A DNA stretch of 64,000 nt from assembly GCA_036346255.1 (NCBI GenBank), contig CM070620.1, positions 55,910,522 through 55,974,521 of the forward strand. The letters are read 5' to 3'. Below are positions 45,175 to 58,700 of this stretch, piece by piece. A program made the position numbers and the translations under genes. The DNA is from Ampelocalamus luodianensis. Lineage: Eukaryota > Streptophyta > Magnoliopsida > Poales > Poaceae. The notes below the pieces were generated by a model. It was not told the origin of the DNA. It saw only the letters and a list, made by a program, of their open reading frames with translations, and did not search any database. Within the stretch, counting starts at the first letter, position 1, and every line of letters begins with the position of its first letter.

Positions 45175-47924
45175 TGTAACAGCCCTAACATAGGGTTTGT
45201 ATTTCAAATGTAAATTATGAGGAGAAATAAAAACTTTTGTTGTCTCATCAAATCATTTGGAAGTTTTCCAAATTTTCCTAGCAATTTCCATTTTCTAAAA
45301 TTAAATTCTTGTGAATGGAAATTGTTGTCAGCAAATTGCTAGCCTTAAAACTTGTGATCCTCCTCTGCAAATAATTTTCCTATCATCTTGATCATCCTAC
45401 CTACCTCCCTGAATTATTTCGCAATTTTTACATTTTATTTGCTATTTCAAATGGCCAAGTCAAACTAGTTTGAATTTCTGGTCAAACCCTAGGTCAGCAG
45501 CTTGTGAATTTTCTGTAGAACAATGCAGTGCATAAAAAGTTCTGGAAAATTTATGCAATGTTGTTCTCTATCCCTAGTAGCTACCATAAAAATTTCGGAA
45601 ATTTTGGAGCTCGGGAACTACCTCTAAAAATTCCCCAAACTCTCTCAGCTTTTTAAACTCAAAACCAGAAACCACTGTTTGTCGGGCTCGAACCCGAGCC
45701 CGACTCAGATCCGACCGCACCTAAATGGCTCGGTCGCACCGCCTAACTGCACAGCGCGAGTCCAATCGATCGTGACCGTCCGATGTGCATCGCACGGTCC
45801 ACGTTCGCGTGCGCAATCGACCGGTCCGAATGCATACAGAGATCTCGACCGTCCATCTCAGATCCAACGGTCGATACAATATTGATCGAGCTAAACCCAC
45901 TCGTCGCACCGCACCAGACTCCGACTCGAGTCGCACCCTTTACTCTCGCTGACAGGGCGGTCCCACCTGCAGGTCATCCCCGCCACGTCGCCGAGCCAGC
46001 TCCCGCGCACCGCCGCCAAGCGCTCGCCGGCCGCGCGCCGCGCATGCACGCTGCCACCTCGCCTCACGGTCTTTTCACCGCCCACCGTCTCACCTCGCTG
46101 CCTCCGCCTTGCTCCTACAAAAGCCACCGAGGGTTTTCCCTACTTCGTTTTCTTCTCCACTGTCTTTCTTCTCCACCGAGCTCGAGGGGCGTCGCCGCGC
46201 GCTTCAGGCGTTTTAGCCGCTCCGGTGAGCTCCGGCCATCGCCGACCGCGTCACGGTGTGTTCCACCTCCCTGGGAAGTAAACCCCTCAAGAAATTTTGG
46301 GTTTCATCGTCTGTGGAGCTGCGCGTAGGCTTTCTTCTCCAAGTCCGGCCGCAACCGCCTCTTCCGCCGCTGCGTCTTCTCCGGTGAGCTCCAGCTCAAT
46401 TCTTCGCTCGGTGAGCACCGACTGGACTCCACTTTCCTTCTCCGGTCACTCACTTGTCCTCTCGTTCGCCTCAGGCTCCTGTCGTCGTTGACTGTCTTGC
46501 GCCGCCGCAGGCTCTCGTCGCCGAGCCACTCCGGTGCCTCTCCGTCGTCGCCAAGCACACCGGTGAGTTCCTGGAGCCTCACTGATGCCCATGCGGGCAC
46601 TAGTTTTCATCGTCTTCCTCTCAGTGCGATGCACCTGTCACCCCATGCCGCCGCCGTGCTCCGTCGCCGCGTCGCCACCGTGCTTCTCCGGCAAACCCGC
46701 GACCACCCTTAGCTTCGTAAACCTGGCGACCCATTTTGGCCGTCGCGCGGCCGCGCGCCACTCCACCGCCGGCGGCGACTTCCGGTCAGCGTCGCGAGCT
46801 CCTCTGTTCTTGGTTGTGCTCCTCTGCATGCATGCGGCGGTGGGGCCCACTCCTTCAAAACCAGTTCTTTAGTCTCTAATCATGATTTGGAATGTTCTTT
46901 AGTTCACTCTCTTGCATGATCAAAATCGGTATAGGAAGTTTGAAAGCATTTTAGTTCTCTGTATGCCTCTCTGTTGTCGTTTTTCTGTTGTCAGTAAACT
47001 GAAATTGGGTTCCTTCTTATGCTATTCATATCTGGTTAAGTGCTGGATGACTCCCTTAGAAGTAGTGTTTAGCAAGAAATTAATTAGTTAGGCTCTATAG
47101 GTTTCAAATCACTTGTTGGCTTTTGATCTATGAAGTCATTAATGGAACTTGAGTATTGCCTCGATCTTGCGGTATGTATTTTCAGTAAAATAAGGTTTCG
47201 TAATAGCCGCATGCTGAAAATGGTTAGCCTTGCAATATCTTGGTGTGATGCTTAGGGGTATGAATAGCTGAGTATCTTTAAAATCCTATCTTAGATAAGA
47301 AATTTTGTTAGCATCTCATAGTTGGATACTTGACTAGTTAGTGTTTTCAATAGCTTTTGTAGGATCGTGATCTCATCTAATAATAGTTGTTTTAGAATAG
47401 CTAGTTGTTTTTGATGTGTTAACTCGATGATTAAATAATAGATGTGCACACAATCACCATCAAAGCTCATCGAAAGGTTAAAACATATAAGAGGATTAAT
47501 TTTGTGGTTAGTTTGATATATAAGTGAGTGGGTAGATCAATCACATGGAAGCATGTCTAAATTGAAACATCTCTGTAGTGACTAATTTGTTATTCCTTTT
47601 GTGTTTGGGCTAGGCTCTTTGTGTATGAATTTGTGTTTGTATTTGAATGTTTGAGTTTTGCGGTGTTATTCGTTCTTATTCTTTGTTATTTGTTCAATCG
47701 TTAGGCTTCGACATTTGCGGTAACCACGAGAACGATCCTCTGCAGCGAGTTGAGCATTCGAGCAACAAGACCAACAAGCGCTTTGATCATGATTAATCCC
47801 AGATTTTAAAGATTAATATTTTGTTTCAGCTGTATGTATGCATCGCTTAATTTGTGTTAAAATGGTTAGCTAGACCCTGTAGATGCATATCCTGTAGGCA
47901 AAATATTGATCTCTACTACCTGAG
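45175..47924 (+). repeat. 3' LTR of element A, first part
   Basis: It matches 36268-39018 of the 5' LTR. The last five bases, CTGAG (47920-47924), are the left target-site duplication of element B. Confidence 0.9.
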
Positions 47925-50900
47925 TGTAACATCCCAATTTTAGGCTTGTGCTTCAAATGTAAGAAAATGAGTAGAAATTAAAACTTTTTCTTACCTCCTG
48001 TATTTCCTATTGTACCAAGCAAGTATTGTACAAGAAGTTATGGAAATACGAAGTCACAAGTCTTTTGATCCAAATCTTGAGCTTCAAAAACAATCTTGTC
48101 AACCTCTTGATCATCTCCTGGAAATATTTTTCCTAAGTTTTTGGGATGGTATGTGACCCCTCTGAAAAAGTTCAAAATTTTTAGAAATTGTTTGAATATT
48201 TTTGGAGGTCAGTCAAACCAATTCAAAATCTGGTCAAACCTTGGATCAGTGCCTTGTTAAATTTTTGGAGGAAAATCCACAGCACCAAAGCCTCTGAAAA
48301 TTTTATACAAGGTCATTAACTCACTAGCAAGCTCTGTAAAAATTCCATAATTTTTGGAGTGAGTTTGCTATCTCAAACAAATCCTCAAACTCCAAATCTG
48401 TTTGAAACTCAATTTAGGTGAGTCAAACTCGGCTCGAGTCGGACCGAGTCGACCAGACGATCGACTCGGTCGAGCCATGTGCGCAGCCGCGCCGAGCTCG
48501 ATCTCGTGCGCGCAAGTCGAGTCGTTGGATCTCCATCCGGCCGCTCACGACCTCCCCGATCCGGAGTTCTTGGCGCCCTCGGCGCTTTGGGTGGTCCAAG
48601 CCGTGGGATGTCCATCGTGGGGCTCACGACCTCCCAAGACCTCCTCGCCGCGCAAGACCTCCCCACCTCGGCGATTCTTGGGCGTCCAGACCTCTCCGTG
48701 CACCTGCAGGATGTCCAGACCTCCCCTCGACCCTGTTCTCCTCCTCACGACCTCCTCGAGCCACGGTCATCGTGGTTTTCCTCCACCCGTGCGTGTGTCG
48801 TGGTCGAGCGATTGGGAGCGTGGCTGTCACTTTTGGTCCTTCCCAACGTCTCTTTCTCGCGGGCATTAATTGTGTCGAGCCTAGCCCTAAGAGGAGTCAT
48901 CACCTACCTACCTGCTCTTGTCAAATCTAGCAAGTCATGGCAGGGCCATGGACTTTGCTCACAGTGGGTTTGCCCTAGCCCTTGTCCAAGCTCCCCGGCT
49001 ATGTATAGCCGGTGGTTCCTTCCTCCTTCTCTTTCCCGTCACTTGGTGCCGTTTAGACTCTCTCGATTGTGAGTGTGAGCCCCAAACCTGAGCACCCGAG
49101 AGCCCTTTCCTTACCTCCATTGTCACCTTTGGAGCTCCCTGCCGAAGCTCGAGCTCCAGTGGTTCCATCAACGTTCTTGCCTGTTTTCTTGTCATCTCGA
49201 GCACCTCGAGCATTCCCTAACTTGTTGTGTTTGACCTTCACAGAGGTTGACAATTTGGGAGCCGCTTGTCGAGGTCGTCTTCTTCTCCTTCGCCGCAAAC
49301 ACATCACCGCGGGACTTCATCGACCTTCTCCAAGTCCCTCCGTCTTCCTCGGACCTTCCCTACACTCGGGTGAGTTTATTTTAGCCTCCTAGAGCTCGGC
49401 GCGTGTTAGGTTAGGTCATAGCGGGCCTTTTCATATTTTCGGTTTTGTCAAAGGCTTGCTCACCGCTCCTCTCGGCTCGCGGCGTTCAAGGTCGTCACCG
49501 CCGTCGAGTGTCTCCGTTAGGTCCGCGCGCTATTGTGAGCATGGTCGTGCTCTTGGTTCCCGCCGGCGTGGCCTACGTCGCCGGCGATGAGCTCGTTTAG
49601 GTGCTCGGGCGTTTTGCGTGTCGTGCTCGGACAGAGTTGTGATCTAATGATTGGCATTAATGTCGTGCGAGGATGTTTAATGCTGTCCGAGATTGCTCTT
49701 TAAGGTCGTTTTGCTCGCAAAGCGTGCGTACCACTAAGTCCCCGACCTCCCAGGCGTATTCATAGCCGTTAAGACCACCCTCGGTTAGATTTGTACCATA
49801 GATGGCTTTCACTGCGTAAATTTCTAAGTCCCGGGACCTCCCTAGTTCTACCTCGGCCTTTAAAGACCTCCTGGGATTAGCTCTTAGCCGTTAGATCTGG
49901 CTCTGTGTTAAATCTTTCGCGCTTGAACCTCCCCTTGAGTTGATCCTAGCCGTTTAAGACCTCTTGGAACTCCATCTGAGCCACTAGGACCACTCCTGCG
50001 CAAAAAGACCTCCTCGAGGTCATTTTTGTAAAACCACCTTCAAGACCTCCCGGGGTCCTCTTTGTGAAAGATCTCCTCGAGGTCCTCTTCGCAAAGAGCA
50101 CCCCGGTCCTTGTTAGAAACCCTCGGGACCTCCCAACCTTGATCTTAGCCGTTCGCGACCTCCCCGGCTTTAGATCTGAGCGTTAGGTTTTATTTGTAAA
50201 ACCTCTAGCGTTCAGACCTCCCTCCGCGTTGTTCTGGACCGTTCAAGACCTCTCTAGGTCTAATCTGAACCGTCCAGACCTCCCTCTGTTAAAACCCGTG
50301 TAGGACCTCCTCGCGGCTCTGGACCGTTAGATTGAGATCTAACGGGCTAGACCTCTTCAGCCTATTTGCAACTCTACCGCTTTGATTCTCTCGTTATCGT
50401 TCGTCTTTAGATCTACGGCTCGGATCTGGAGAACATTCGGACCCTCCGGATGCAATCTTGATCTGGGCCATCCATCCCAAGATCCAAGGCCCAGTTCGTT
50501 GAGGCGCCGGATGGCCCGAACATCCCATCTCACGTTGGCCATTGGATCTAAATCCGTCGGTAGGGTCATTGGCGATTAAGACCTCCTCGGAGATCTTAGC
50601 CGTCAAAGACCTCCTCCTTCCGATCTCACCGCCGGACCTCCTTACGTGGATTTAGCCGTGAGGACCTCCCTCCGGAGATCTAGACCGTTGGGACCTCCTC
50701 TGCGTGAGATTCGACCGTCCCGACCTCTTTCCTTGGATTTAAAGCCTTAGGACCTCCCTAGTTCTCGGGACGCCAGATCTCGATCGGCGGTCCACGACCT
50801 CTGATAAGCGCGTGACCTCCTTGCGTGCGATGTGCACGCACCGGTCGTGATCGTTGGATCGATCTCAACGGTCCGCACCTCCCGGTCTGCGGGAGGAGGT

Positions 50901-53295
50901 CTTGTGCGCGTGCGCTTCGAGGCTCGTGAGCGTCGGACCTTGATCTAACGCCCACGACCTCTCCTTTGTCTTCGATTCGGTTGGACCTCCGAGAGCTCAA
51001 AGTTTCCTAAGTCTTTTCTTGTTTCAAATTTCAAAAGTGCATAACTTTGTCATTTTAACTCCTTTTGAATGATTCCATTCTTTGTAGCTTTGTTATGGTA
51101 TGAACTTTAATCTGAGAATGAAATTAGGCCTGTGTTGTAGCAGAAAATGATTTTAATAGCATGATCTTGTTTAATGAAAAATGAGGTCTAGAAATTCATG
51201 AAAAATTTGTAAACCACATAACTTCCTCTCTGTAGTTGCAAAGTGAGCAAACTCAACCTGTAAATTTGGCCTATAGACATGCTTTAAATTGATCTAGGCT
51301 TTGTCTTTATTCATGTTCTGAGAAATGATATATGCTAGTTGTAGAACTTAGAAAAATCATAACTAAATCATCTTAACTCCAAATGACCTAAAATTTTATA
51401 TGGGTTACCACTATACCAGTAGGTAGCTACCATAAAAATTTCAGCTTCAAAATCTTTCTAGAAAATATTTTTGCTACAGTGCTAATTATGGTAGAAAATG
51501 AGTTTTTAAGTAATATCTTTTGCGCCACAAATCCAAATTAGGTTTTCCAGTTTCTATGTCTTGGTATATTTGTATTCTACCTTGTGTATAAATTTCGTTG
51601 TATTTGGATAATTTTTGCTTGCTCTTTTGTTTAAGTGTTGCTAGTCTTATTGGTTGTTCTTGGTTCTTTTGCCTTTCGCTTAGGATTCGACATTTGCGGT
51701 AACCCCGAGAGCGACCCTCCGCAACAAATTGAGCAACGACAAGCGAAAAGCAGTTTGATCATGTTAATCCCAGTATTTTAAGTATTTATGTTGATTACAA
51801 ATTCTATGTATGCATTGCTACTTTGTTTTAATAGTTGGCCTAGTAGATGCATTTCCTTAGCAAATGATTATCCTCTACTACCATGAGCCTAGGTTACTTG
51901 CTGTGATTTAGAGTTCGTGGATGGGCTCTTGTCACTTAGTAGTTGCGAATTAATTGCTTAGCCATGCTTAGCTTCGGTAGAAATGGGCGGTTATCGACTT
52001 GTCGATAACCTTGATCACACAAAACTTATTATGATTTATGATTTCCACGTTGTGCCATGTCTACTTATGAAAACTAAAACTAAAAACAAAATGATTTAGA
52101 CTTGGGCACAATGGTAAGATGGTGTGATTGTGGGGTGTGATCGAATGGTGCCCGGGTCAACAAGGACCGAACATCTTGTTACACTAAACCAAGCATTTTA
52201 GCGTGCTAACCACATTAGAGGGTATGGGACCTCTCTTGACTTAGTACTTTGGCGTGTATTGGCTCCGAGTCGCAGGGAGTCGCAGGAGGGATGGTCTTTG
52301 GGAGCATTGTAGTGTCCGAAAGGCTTCCCCGTGATGGTGGTTGTCTTTCGACTTGCAATGTAAGCATATGGGTTTCTATCCATATGAGCGGCTCGTAGTT
52401 AATACACAAGATTGGAAATGTCTCGTAGGACTTAGCCGTGCAAAGATACCTTGAAGTGTGCGTGTGGCTTAAAGGCGATGCAAGTGTGGGTACATTGGTA
52501 CACCCTGCGGGGTTAAAACTATTCGAATAGCCTCGTCCCAGGTTATGGACACGCTTGGCAAGGTCTTTCAAGAGTTAGACTACAACCTTTTTAATTAAAA
52601 CTTGATGGGTGGTACGAATCGGGATTAGTGCTATGTTGTGGTGACTATTGGGTTAGTCACTTCGGTGGTTACTTATTGGTATCTTTACTTACATTACTTT
52701 GATAACAAAATAAATTTGCAAACTTGCTTTTAAAATGTATTACATTATTGCAAATAAAATTGGCTTCATGCAAAATGAGACATACGACCTCCACCTAAAT
52801 AAGCTTTCATGTATTTTATGAATAGGTCCGCTATTCCACACGTCGATCTTAAGGTACAAAGACAATCTTTGTACTCGGTTGCTACGCTTACTGCTTTGTT
52901 GCAGAGGAAGAAGGTGAGCTGAAGGGCCTCACTTTGCGAGTGTGTTGTGGTAGCTTGCGGGGCGACTAGCTTGGCGGCCCGGTCGGTTGCCTTGTGGGTG
53001 TGTGGCTAACCGGTCGACTTTTGTTCTAGCCATCTTATGGCGCTTTTGCTTCCGCTGTCATTCTCGTATTTTGTCTATTTGGCCGGTCGGCTCTCTTTTG
53101 TAATAACTTTACTTTTTGTATGTCGTTGTTGAACTTAGTGATGTATGTGTATGGAATTGATGTGTAATTTTGTGATGATGTGCATATGCTGCAGTTCTGG
53201 GAAGCATATGTCCATCGAGGCTTAGAATGTTTAATTAGTAATGCTAGAACCATTTGGAGGTTAAGTGTTACTAGTTAAATATTCAGGTCCTCACA
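47925..53295 (+). repeat. 5' LTR of element B
   Basis: This 5371-bp LTR has an A/T-rich start, a GC-rich part with a tandem GACCTCC array, and an A/T-rich 3' half. The 3' half is homologous to that of A and C (from about 51890) and holds the two conserved hairpins (51989-52010, 52854-52874). Confidence 0.9.
49734..50995. repeat. GACCTCC motif array in element B 5' LTR
   Basis: GACCTCC or one-base variants occur about 25 times in 1.26 kb, typically 30-60 bases apart. They often alternate with AGCCGTTAG/ACCGTT-type blocks and AGATCT. Similar but sparser motifs lie at 48550-48765. The unit looks like a degenerate ~45-bp tandem repeat. Confidence 0.75.
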
Positions 53296-53299
53296 ATGT

Positions 53300-53311
53300 T
53301 GGTATCGAGCC
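53300..53311 (+). other. Primer-binding site of element B
   Basis: TGGTATCGAGCC, the tRNA-Met-type site lacking one A at the CAG. It is preceded by ATGT after the LTR end. Confidence 0.8.
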
Positions 53312-54040
53312 ATCTTGACCGTAGAAACCCTAGCTTGGTCGCCTCTAGGATATTTTGAAAACTTACTTTCAAATAGTTTATGAAAACTTAAGTAAGTTCT
53401 CTAATTTTACTCCTTACCTGTCTTAGCTTGCTCATCTCACCTTACTCTCATTTAAGTTTGAAAAAGTTGTTCCCCTCTCCCTTTCAAAAATTAGCCTCTA
53501 TCGATTAACTTGGTTTTGGGAGAACCATGAGAGAGCTTGGAGAAAGAAATTTGGACAGCTAGCTAGTGGAGAGTAATTAAGGTAAGAAATGAGAGATAAA
53601 TACAACTAAAACTTGTGGGAATAAAAGGGTAAGAAGTGATATGAGATTAGCTAATGCCTATATTCTATTAGGTGGGTATACCTTGAATTTTGGACTGATT
53701 TGAGCTGGAAATTAGTGCTGAAATTTTGGGTCTTCTCAAACGATTACTCGTTTTTCCATACGAGTTAGTCATACCAGGAAGTTGATTTTGTAAATTGAGA
53801 TCTTGCGTTGATTTTATGCTGGTTTTTGAGCTTCTGGAGTTCATTTGGTAGAGATGTTAATTGTTTTCCTTGCCTTCAGTTTTCGGGTTTGTCCCTTATC
53901 CATCTTAGTATTTATCCCGCCCAAACTTTTGTCAATCCCTAATCGCGTCTTTGACTTCTAGTTTTGGGTTCATGCTAACCCATCCGCTTGTGGCGGGATG
54001 TCCGGATGCACAGAAGAGCGGATTAGGTCGGGGGCAATGC
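53312..54040 (+). other. Leader of element B; no gene seen
   Basis: This noncoding stretch corresponds to the leader of A (40478-40821), with similar phrases such as 'gggagaaccatg' and 'gggataa.agggtaag'. The N-terminal Gag domain expected here is absent. Confidence 0.45.
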
Positions 54041-54209
54041 GGTGAAAATCTCCCAGCCCCAATTGTCGGACAAGCTTGCTTGCGCCTCCACTCAAAGCGA
54101 TTGTGATGGAGTTTGTTCCCATTGCCCCGTGGAACAACGATTACCTCCTTTTGCTTGGACCAGTGGTGAAGAGAGCCATGTCATCGAAGGTTGCGAACTA
54201 GGAAAGGTC

Positions 54210-55000
54210 AAGGTGCGCAAATGTGTGGTGAGGAAGGACACTACAAAGAAGGAGTGTTCTACGGGTTGTCCAAATCTGCGATGAAGACCACTTGCCCGGA
54301 GATTGTCCGACGGCCAGATCACTTGTTTCCTCTGCGAGGAAGCGATCACTATCCCAAGGAATGTAGGATGAACCAAGTAATCGCCAAGTCGTTAGAACTT
54401 CAACGATCGCTTCTTGGTCATCCGTGAGCTCAAGAACCGCCAAGGCTTCCAAATTTCGCAGAAGTTCCCGGGTGAATTGTCTACGAGTCATGGGACAAAT
54501 TACCGCCTATACTTTCCTAACTTTCAGATTGTGGTCAAAGATCCCGTTGTTCTTTGGGCCGAAAGAGAAAGCTAAAGTGTCATCATAAACGCCAACAAAT
54601 AGCCGATGTCGCATGCTTCTTCGCAACAACAAGGGACACTTTGCGCACAATTGTCCTAAGGAGTGCAACCACCCTCGTCCTCTGCAGCCATGCCCCAATC
54701 TCGTGCGCTGCGAAGTCGTGAGCGGCCTCATAATCTAGCCAAAGTCACTGCTTCCTCTACAAACTCAAGGGTCATTATGCTAATAATTGTCCTAAGAGGC
54801 TTGCAGCAACCTCTCGTTTCTTTTCGCGGCCCGTGATTCGATCACTTGCATCCGCAAAACCTCGGGACCAGAGGGTTGTTCGTACTCAAGTCGACTCCAT
54901 CTCAGCTGGAAAAGCTCAGGAGGAACCCGACGTCGTGTTAGGTGCGCTTCTTGTTACCTCTTGCCCCGATACTATTTTAATCAATTCAGGAGCGTCTCAT
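54210..55000 (+). pseudogene. Zinc-knuckle cluster and protease remnant of element B
   Basis: Four knuckle-like units replace the single one of A and C. They are CGEEGHYKE (54214-54256), CFLCEExDHYPKEC (54324-54364), CRxx...NNKGHFAHNC (54607-54653) and CFLYKLKGHYANNC (54749-54790), the last with Tyr for the second Cys. Each has a small indel or substitution, so none is a perfect in-frame CCHC except by allowing one-base shifts. The protease start follows: PDVVLGALLVTSCPDTILINSGASHS (about 54930-55002, given here as a motif span), with Asn replacing the catalytic Asp. It would be an RNA-binding nucleocapsid-like protein. It is not translatable as one frame. Confidence 0.6.
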
Positions 55001-55604
55001 TCCCTTGTATCCCTATCTTTTGTTTCTATTGATGGTCTTTGTCTTGCTCTTCTATCTGGTGCCCGGCACCACCTCGGTTTTATCAAGCCTTGCTAACCTA
55101 CCCTGTGTTCCCCAAGAAGAATGCTACCATCTGGTTTGTCCTCGGTCGTTTGACTTGAGTGATACCCTTCTGTCCCTATACACCCAAGGGCATCACGTAC
55201 AAGCTTTTGCCCCAAATTCTATGGCCTAAATGTCCATAGTCCTTCTAATCAACTGGCTACGGAGGGATGACTCCGTATAGCTAGTTATCAAGCCGAGGTC
55301 TCGTTCGTTAGTGGAGTAACCAGACAAATTGCTCCAACAACTGAGAATGACCTTAGTTCCTCTAAGAAGCTAGTCATGAGGGATGACTCTCCATAGCTAG
55401 TTAACAGGCTGAGATCCCGTTGTTGGCGGAATTAACCAGACAAATCACTCCACCAGCTAACCACGACCTTGCTCCACCAACCTTAAGATCTAGAAAGACC
55501 TCTCAGTCCGTCAATCCTTGTTTTATTTGGACTTGGTAAGTTCTCTGTGTCAACTAAAGTGGCACATTTCCTACCAGGTCAGGACCAAGATTTGTGCCGG
55601 TCCC
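55001..55604 (+). other. Decayed internal sequence of element B
   Basis: No polymerase or integrase motif is readable. Two near-copies of a 'tagctagttaxcaxgcygaggtc...' stretch (about 55262-55330 and 55375-55445) suggest a short internal duplication. The rest is unassigned. Confidence 0.4.
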
Positions 55605-55768
55605 TTGCTTGAGCTCCTTGTCTTAGGGAACCGTGTCATCCAGCTCCTTAAAGTTCAATGGTCAAACCACTCTGAAGATGAGGCAACTTGGGAGCGAGAA
55701 GATCGCCTTCGCAGTGCATTTTTTCCTTCTTTCTTCTCGAGTAAACGGAATCTCGGTCGAGATTCTTG
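55605..55768 (+). pseudogene. Chromodomain end of element B
   Basis: The frame reads ELLVLGNRVIQLLKVQWSNH then SEDEATWEREDRLRS, matching the chromodomain end of A and C closely, and ends just before the polypurine tract. Keeping only this 3' terminal coding piece fits a deletion derivative of an autonomous relative. Confidence 0.75.
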
Positions 55769-55780
55769 TAAGGGGAGAGT
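55769..55780 (+). other. Polypurine tract of element B
   Basis: TAAGGGGAGAGT directly precedes the 3' LTR start TGTAACATCC. Confidence 0.8.
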
Positions 55781-58700
55781 TGTAACATCCCAATTTTAGG
55801 CTTGTGCTTCAAATGTAAGAAAATGAGTAGAAATTAAAACTTTTTCTTACCTCCTGTATTTCCTATTGTACCAAGCAAGTATTGTACAAGAAGTTATGGA
55901 AATCTGAAGTCACAAGTCTTTTGATCCAAATCTTGAGCTTCAAAACAATCTTGTCAACCTCTTGATCATCTCCTCGAAATATTTTTCCTAAGTTTTTGGG
56001 ATGGTATGTGACCCCTCTGAAAAGTTCACAATTTTTAGAAATTGTTTGAATATTTTGGAGGTCACCAAACCAATTCAAAATCTGGTCAAACCTTGGATCA
56101 GTGCCTTGTTAAATTTTTGGAGGAAAATCCACAGCACCAAAGCCTCTGAAAATTTTATACAAGGTCATTAACTCAGCTAGCAAGCTCTGTAAAAATTCCA
56201 TAATTTTTGGAGTGAGTTTGCTATCTCAAACAAATCCTCAAACTCCAAATCTGTTTGAAACTCAATTTAGGTCCGAGTCAAACTGGGCTCGAGTCGGACC
56301 AGTCGACCAGACGATCGACTCGGTCGAGCCATGTGCGCAGCGCCGCACCCGAGCTCGATCTCGTCGCGCAAGGCGAGTCGTTGGATCTCCATCCACCGCT
56401 CACGACCTCCCCGATCCGAGTTCTTGAGCGCCCTCGGCGCTTGGGGTGGTCAAGCCGTGGGATGTCCATCGTGGGCTCACGACCTCCCGGACCTCCTCGC
56501 CGCGCAAGACCTCCCCACCTCGGCGATTCTTGGACGCCCAGACCTCTCCGAGCACCTGCAGGATGTCCAGACCTCCCCTCACCCTGTTCTCCTCCCTCAC
56601 GACCTCCTCGAGCCCTGGTCATCGTGGTTTTCCTCCACCCGTGCGTGTGTCAGGGTCAGAGCAGTTGGGAGCAGTGGCCTGTCACTTTTTGGTCCTTCCC
56701 AACGTCTCTTTCTGCCAGGCATTAATTGTGTCAGAGCCTAGCCCTAAGAGGAGTCATCACCTACCTACCGCTCTTGTCAAATCTAGCAAGTCATGGCGGG
56801 GCCATGGACTTTGCTCACAGATGGGTTTGCCTAGCCCTTGTCCAAGCTCCCGGCTATGTATAGCCTGGTGGTTCCTTCCTCCTTCTCTTTCCGTCACTTG
56901 GTGCCGTTTAGACTCTCTCGATTGTGAGTGTGAGCCCCAAACTGAGCACCCGAGAGCCCCTTCCTTACCTCCATTGTCACCTTTGGAGCTCCTGCGGCTC
57001 GAGCTCCAAAGGGTTCCATCAACGTTCTTGCTGTTTTCTTGTCATCTCGAGCACCTCGAGCATTCCCTAACTTGTTGTGTTTGACCTTCACAGAGGTTGA
57101 CAATTTGGGAGCTGCTTGTCGAGGTCGTCTTCTTCTCCTTCGCGGCAAACACATCACCGCGGGACTTCATCGACCTTCTCCAAGTCCTCCGTCTTCCTCC
57201 GGACCTTCCCTACACTCGGGTGAGTTTATTTTAGCCTCCTAGAGCTCGGCGCGTGTTAGGTTAGGTCATAGCGGCCTTTTCATATTTTCGGTTTTGTCAA
57301 AGGCTTGCTCACCGCTCCTCTCGGCTCGCCGGCGTTCAAATCGTCACCGCGTCGAGTGTCTCCGTTAGGTCCATTGCGCTATTGTGAGCATGGTGTGCTC
57401 TTGGTTCCCGCCGGCGTGGCCTACGTCGCCGGCGGTGAGCTCGTTTAGGTGCTCGGGCGTTTTGCCGTGTCGTACTCGGACAGGAGTTGTGATCTAATGA
57501 TTGGCATTAATGTCGTGCGAGGATGTTTAATGCTGTCCGAGATTGCTCTTTAAGGCTGTTTTGCCGGCAAAACGTGCGTACCACTAAGTCCCCGACCTCC
57601 TAGGCATATTCATAGCCGTTAAGACCACCCTCGGTTAGATTTGTACCATAGATGGCTTTCTGCGTAAATTTCTAAGTCCGAGGACCTCCCTAGTTCTACC
57701 TCGGCCTTTAAAGACCTCCTGGGATTAGCTCTTAGCCGTTAGATCTGGCTCTGTGTTAAATCTTTCGCGCTTGGACCTCCCCTTGAGTTGATCCTAGCCG
57801 TTTAAGACCTCTTGGAACTCCATCTGAGCCACTAGGACCACTCTGCAAAAAGACCTCCTCGAGGTCATTTTTGTAAAACCACCTTCAAGACCTCCCGGGG
57901 TCCTCTTTGTGAAAGATCTCCTCGAGGTCCTCTTCGCAAAAAGAGCACCCCCGGTCCTTGTTAGGAAACCCTCAGGACCTCCCCAACCTTGATCTTAGCC
58001 GTTCGCGACCTCCCGCTTTAGATCGAGCGTTAGGTTTTATTTGTAAAACCTCTAGCGTTCGAGACCTCCTCTCCGTTGTTCTCGACCGTTCAAGACCTCT
58101 CTAGGTCTAATCAACCGCCCGCACCTCCCTCTATTAAAACCCGTGTAGGACCTCCTGCCACTACGGACCGTTAGATTGAGATCTAACTGCTGAGACCTCT
58201 TCGACCTATTTGCAACTCTACCGCTTTGATTCTCTCGTTATCGTTCGTCTTTAGATCTACGGCTCGGATGCGAGAACATTCGGACCCTCGGATGCAATCT
58301 TGATCTGGGCCATCCATCCCAAGATCCAAGGCCCAGATTCGTTGAGGCGCTCGGATGGCCCAACATCCCATCTCACGTTGGCCATTGGATCTAAATCCGT
58401 CGGTAGGGTCGATGGCGATTAAGACCTCCTCGGAGATCTTAGCCGTCAAAGACCTCCTCCTTCCGATCTCACCGCCTGACCTCCTTCGTGGATTTAGCCG
58501 TAGGACCTCCCTCGGAGATCTAGACCGTTGGGACCTCCTCTCGTGAGATTCGACCGTCCCACCTCTTTCCTTGGATTTAAAGCCTTAGGACCTCCCTAGT
58601 TCTCGGACCGCGGATCTCGATCCGACGGTCACGACCTCTGATAAGCGCGTAGACCTCCTTGCGTGCGCTGTGCACGACCGGTCGTGATCGTTGGATCAGA

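Noticed and set aside
48402..49072. Frames of 155-197 codons in element B LTR
   Set aside because: Three phases are open at once in the GACCTCC-rich region and the 3' LTR copy shifts frame. This is composition, not coding.
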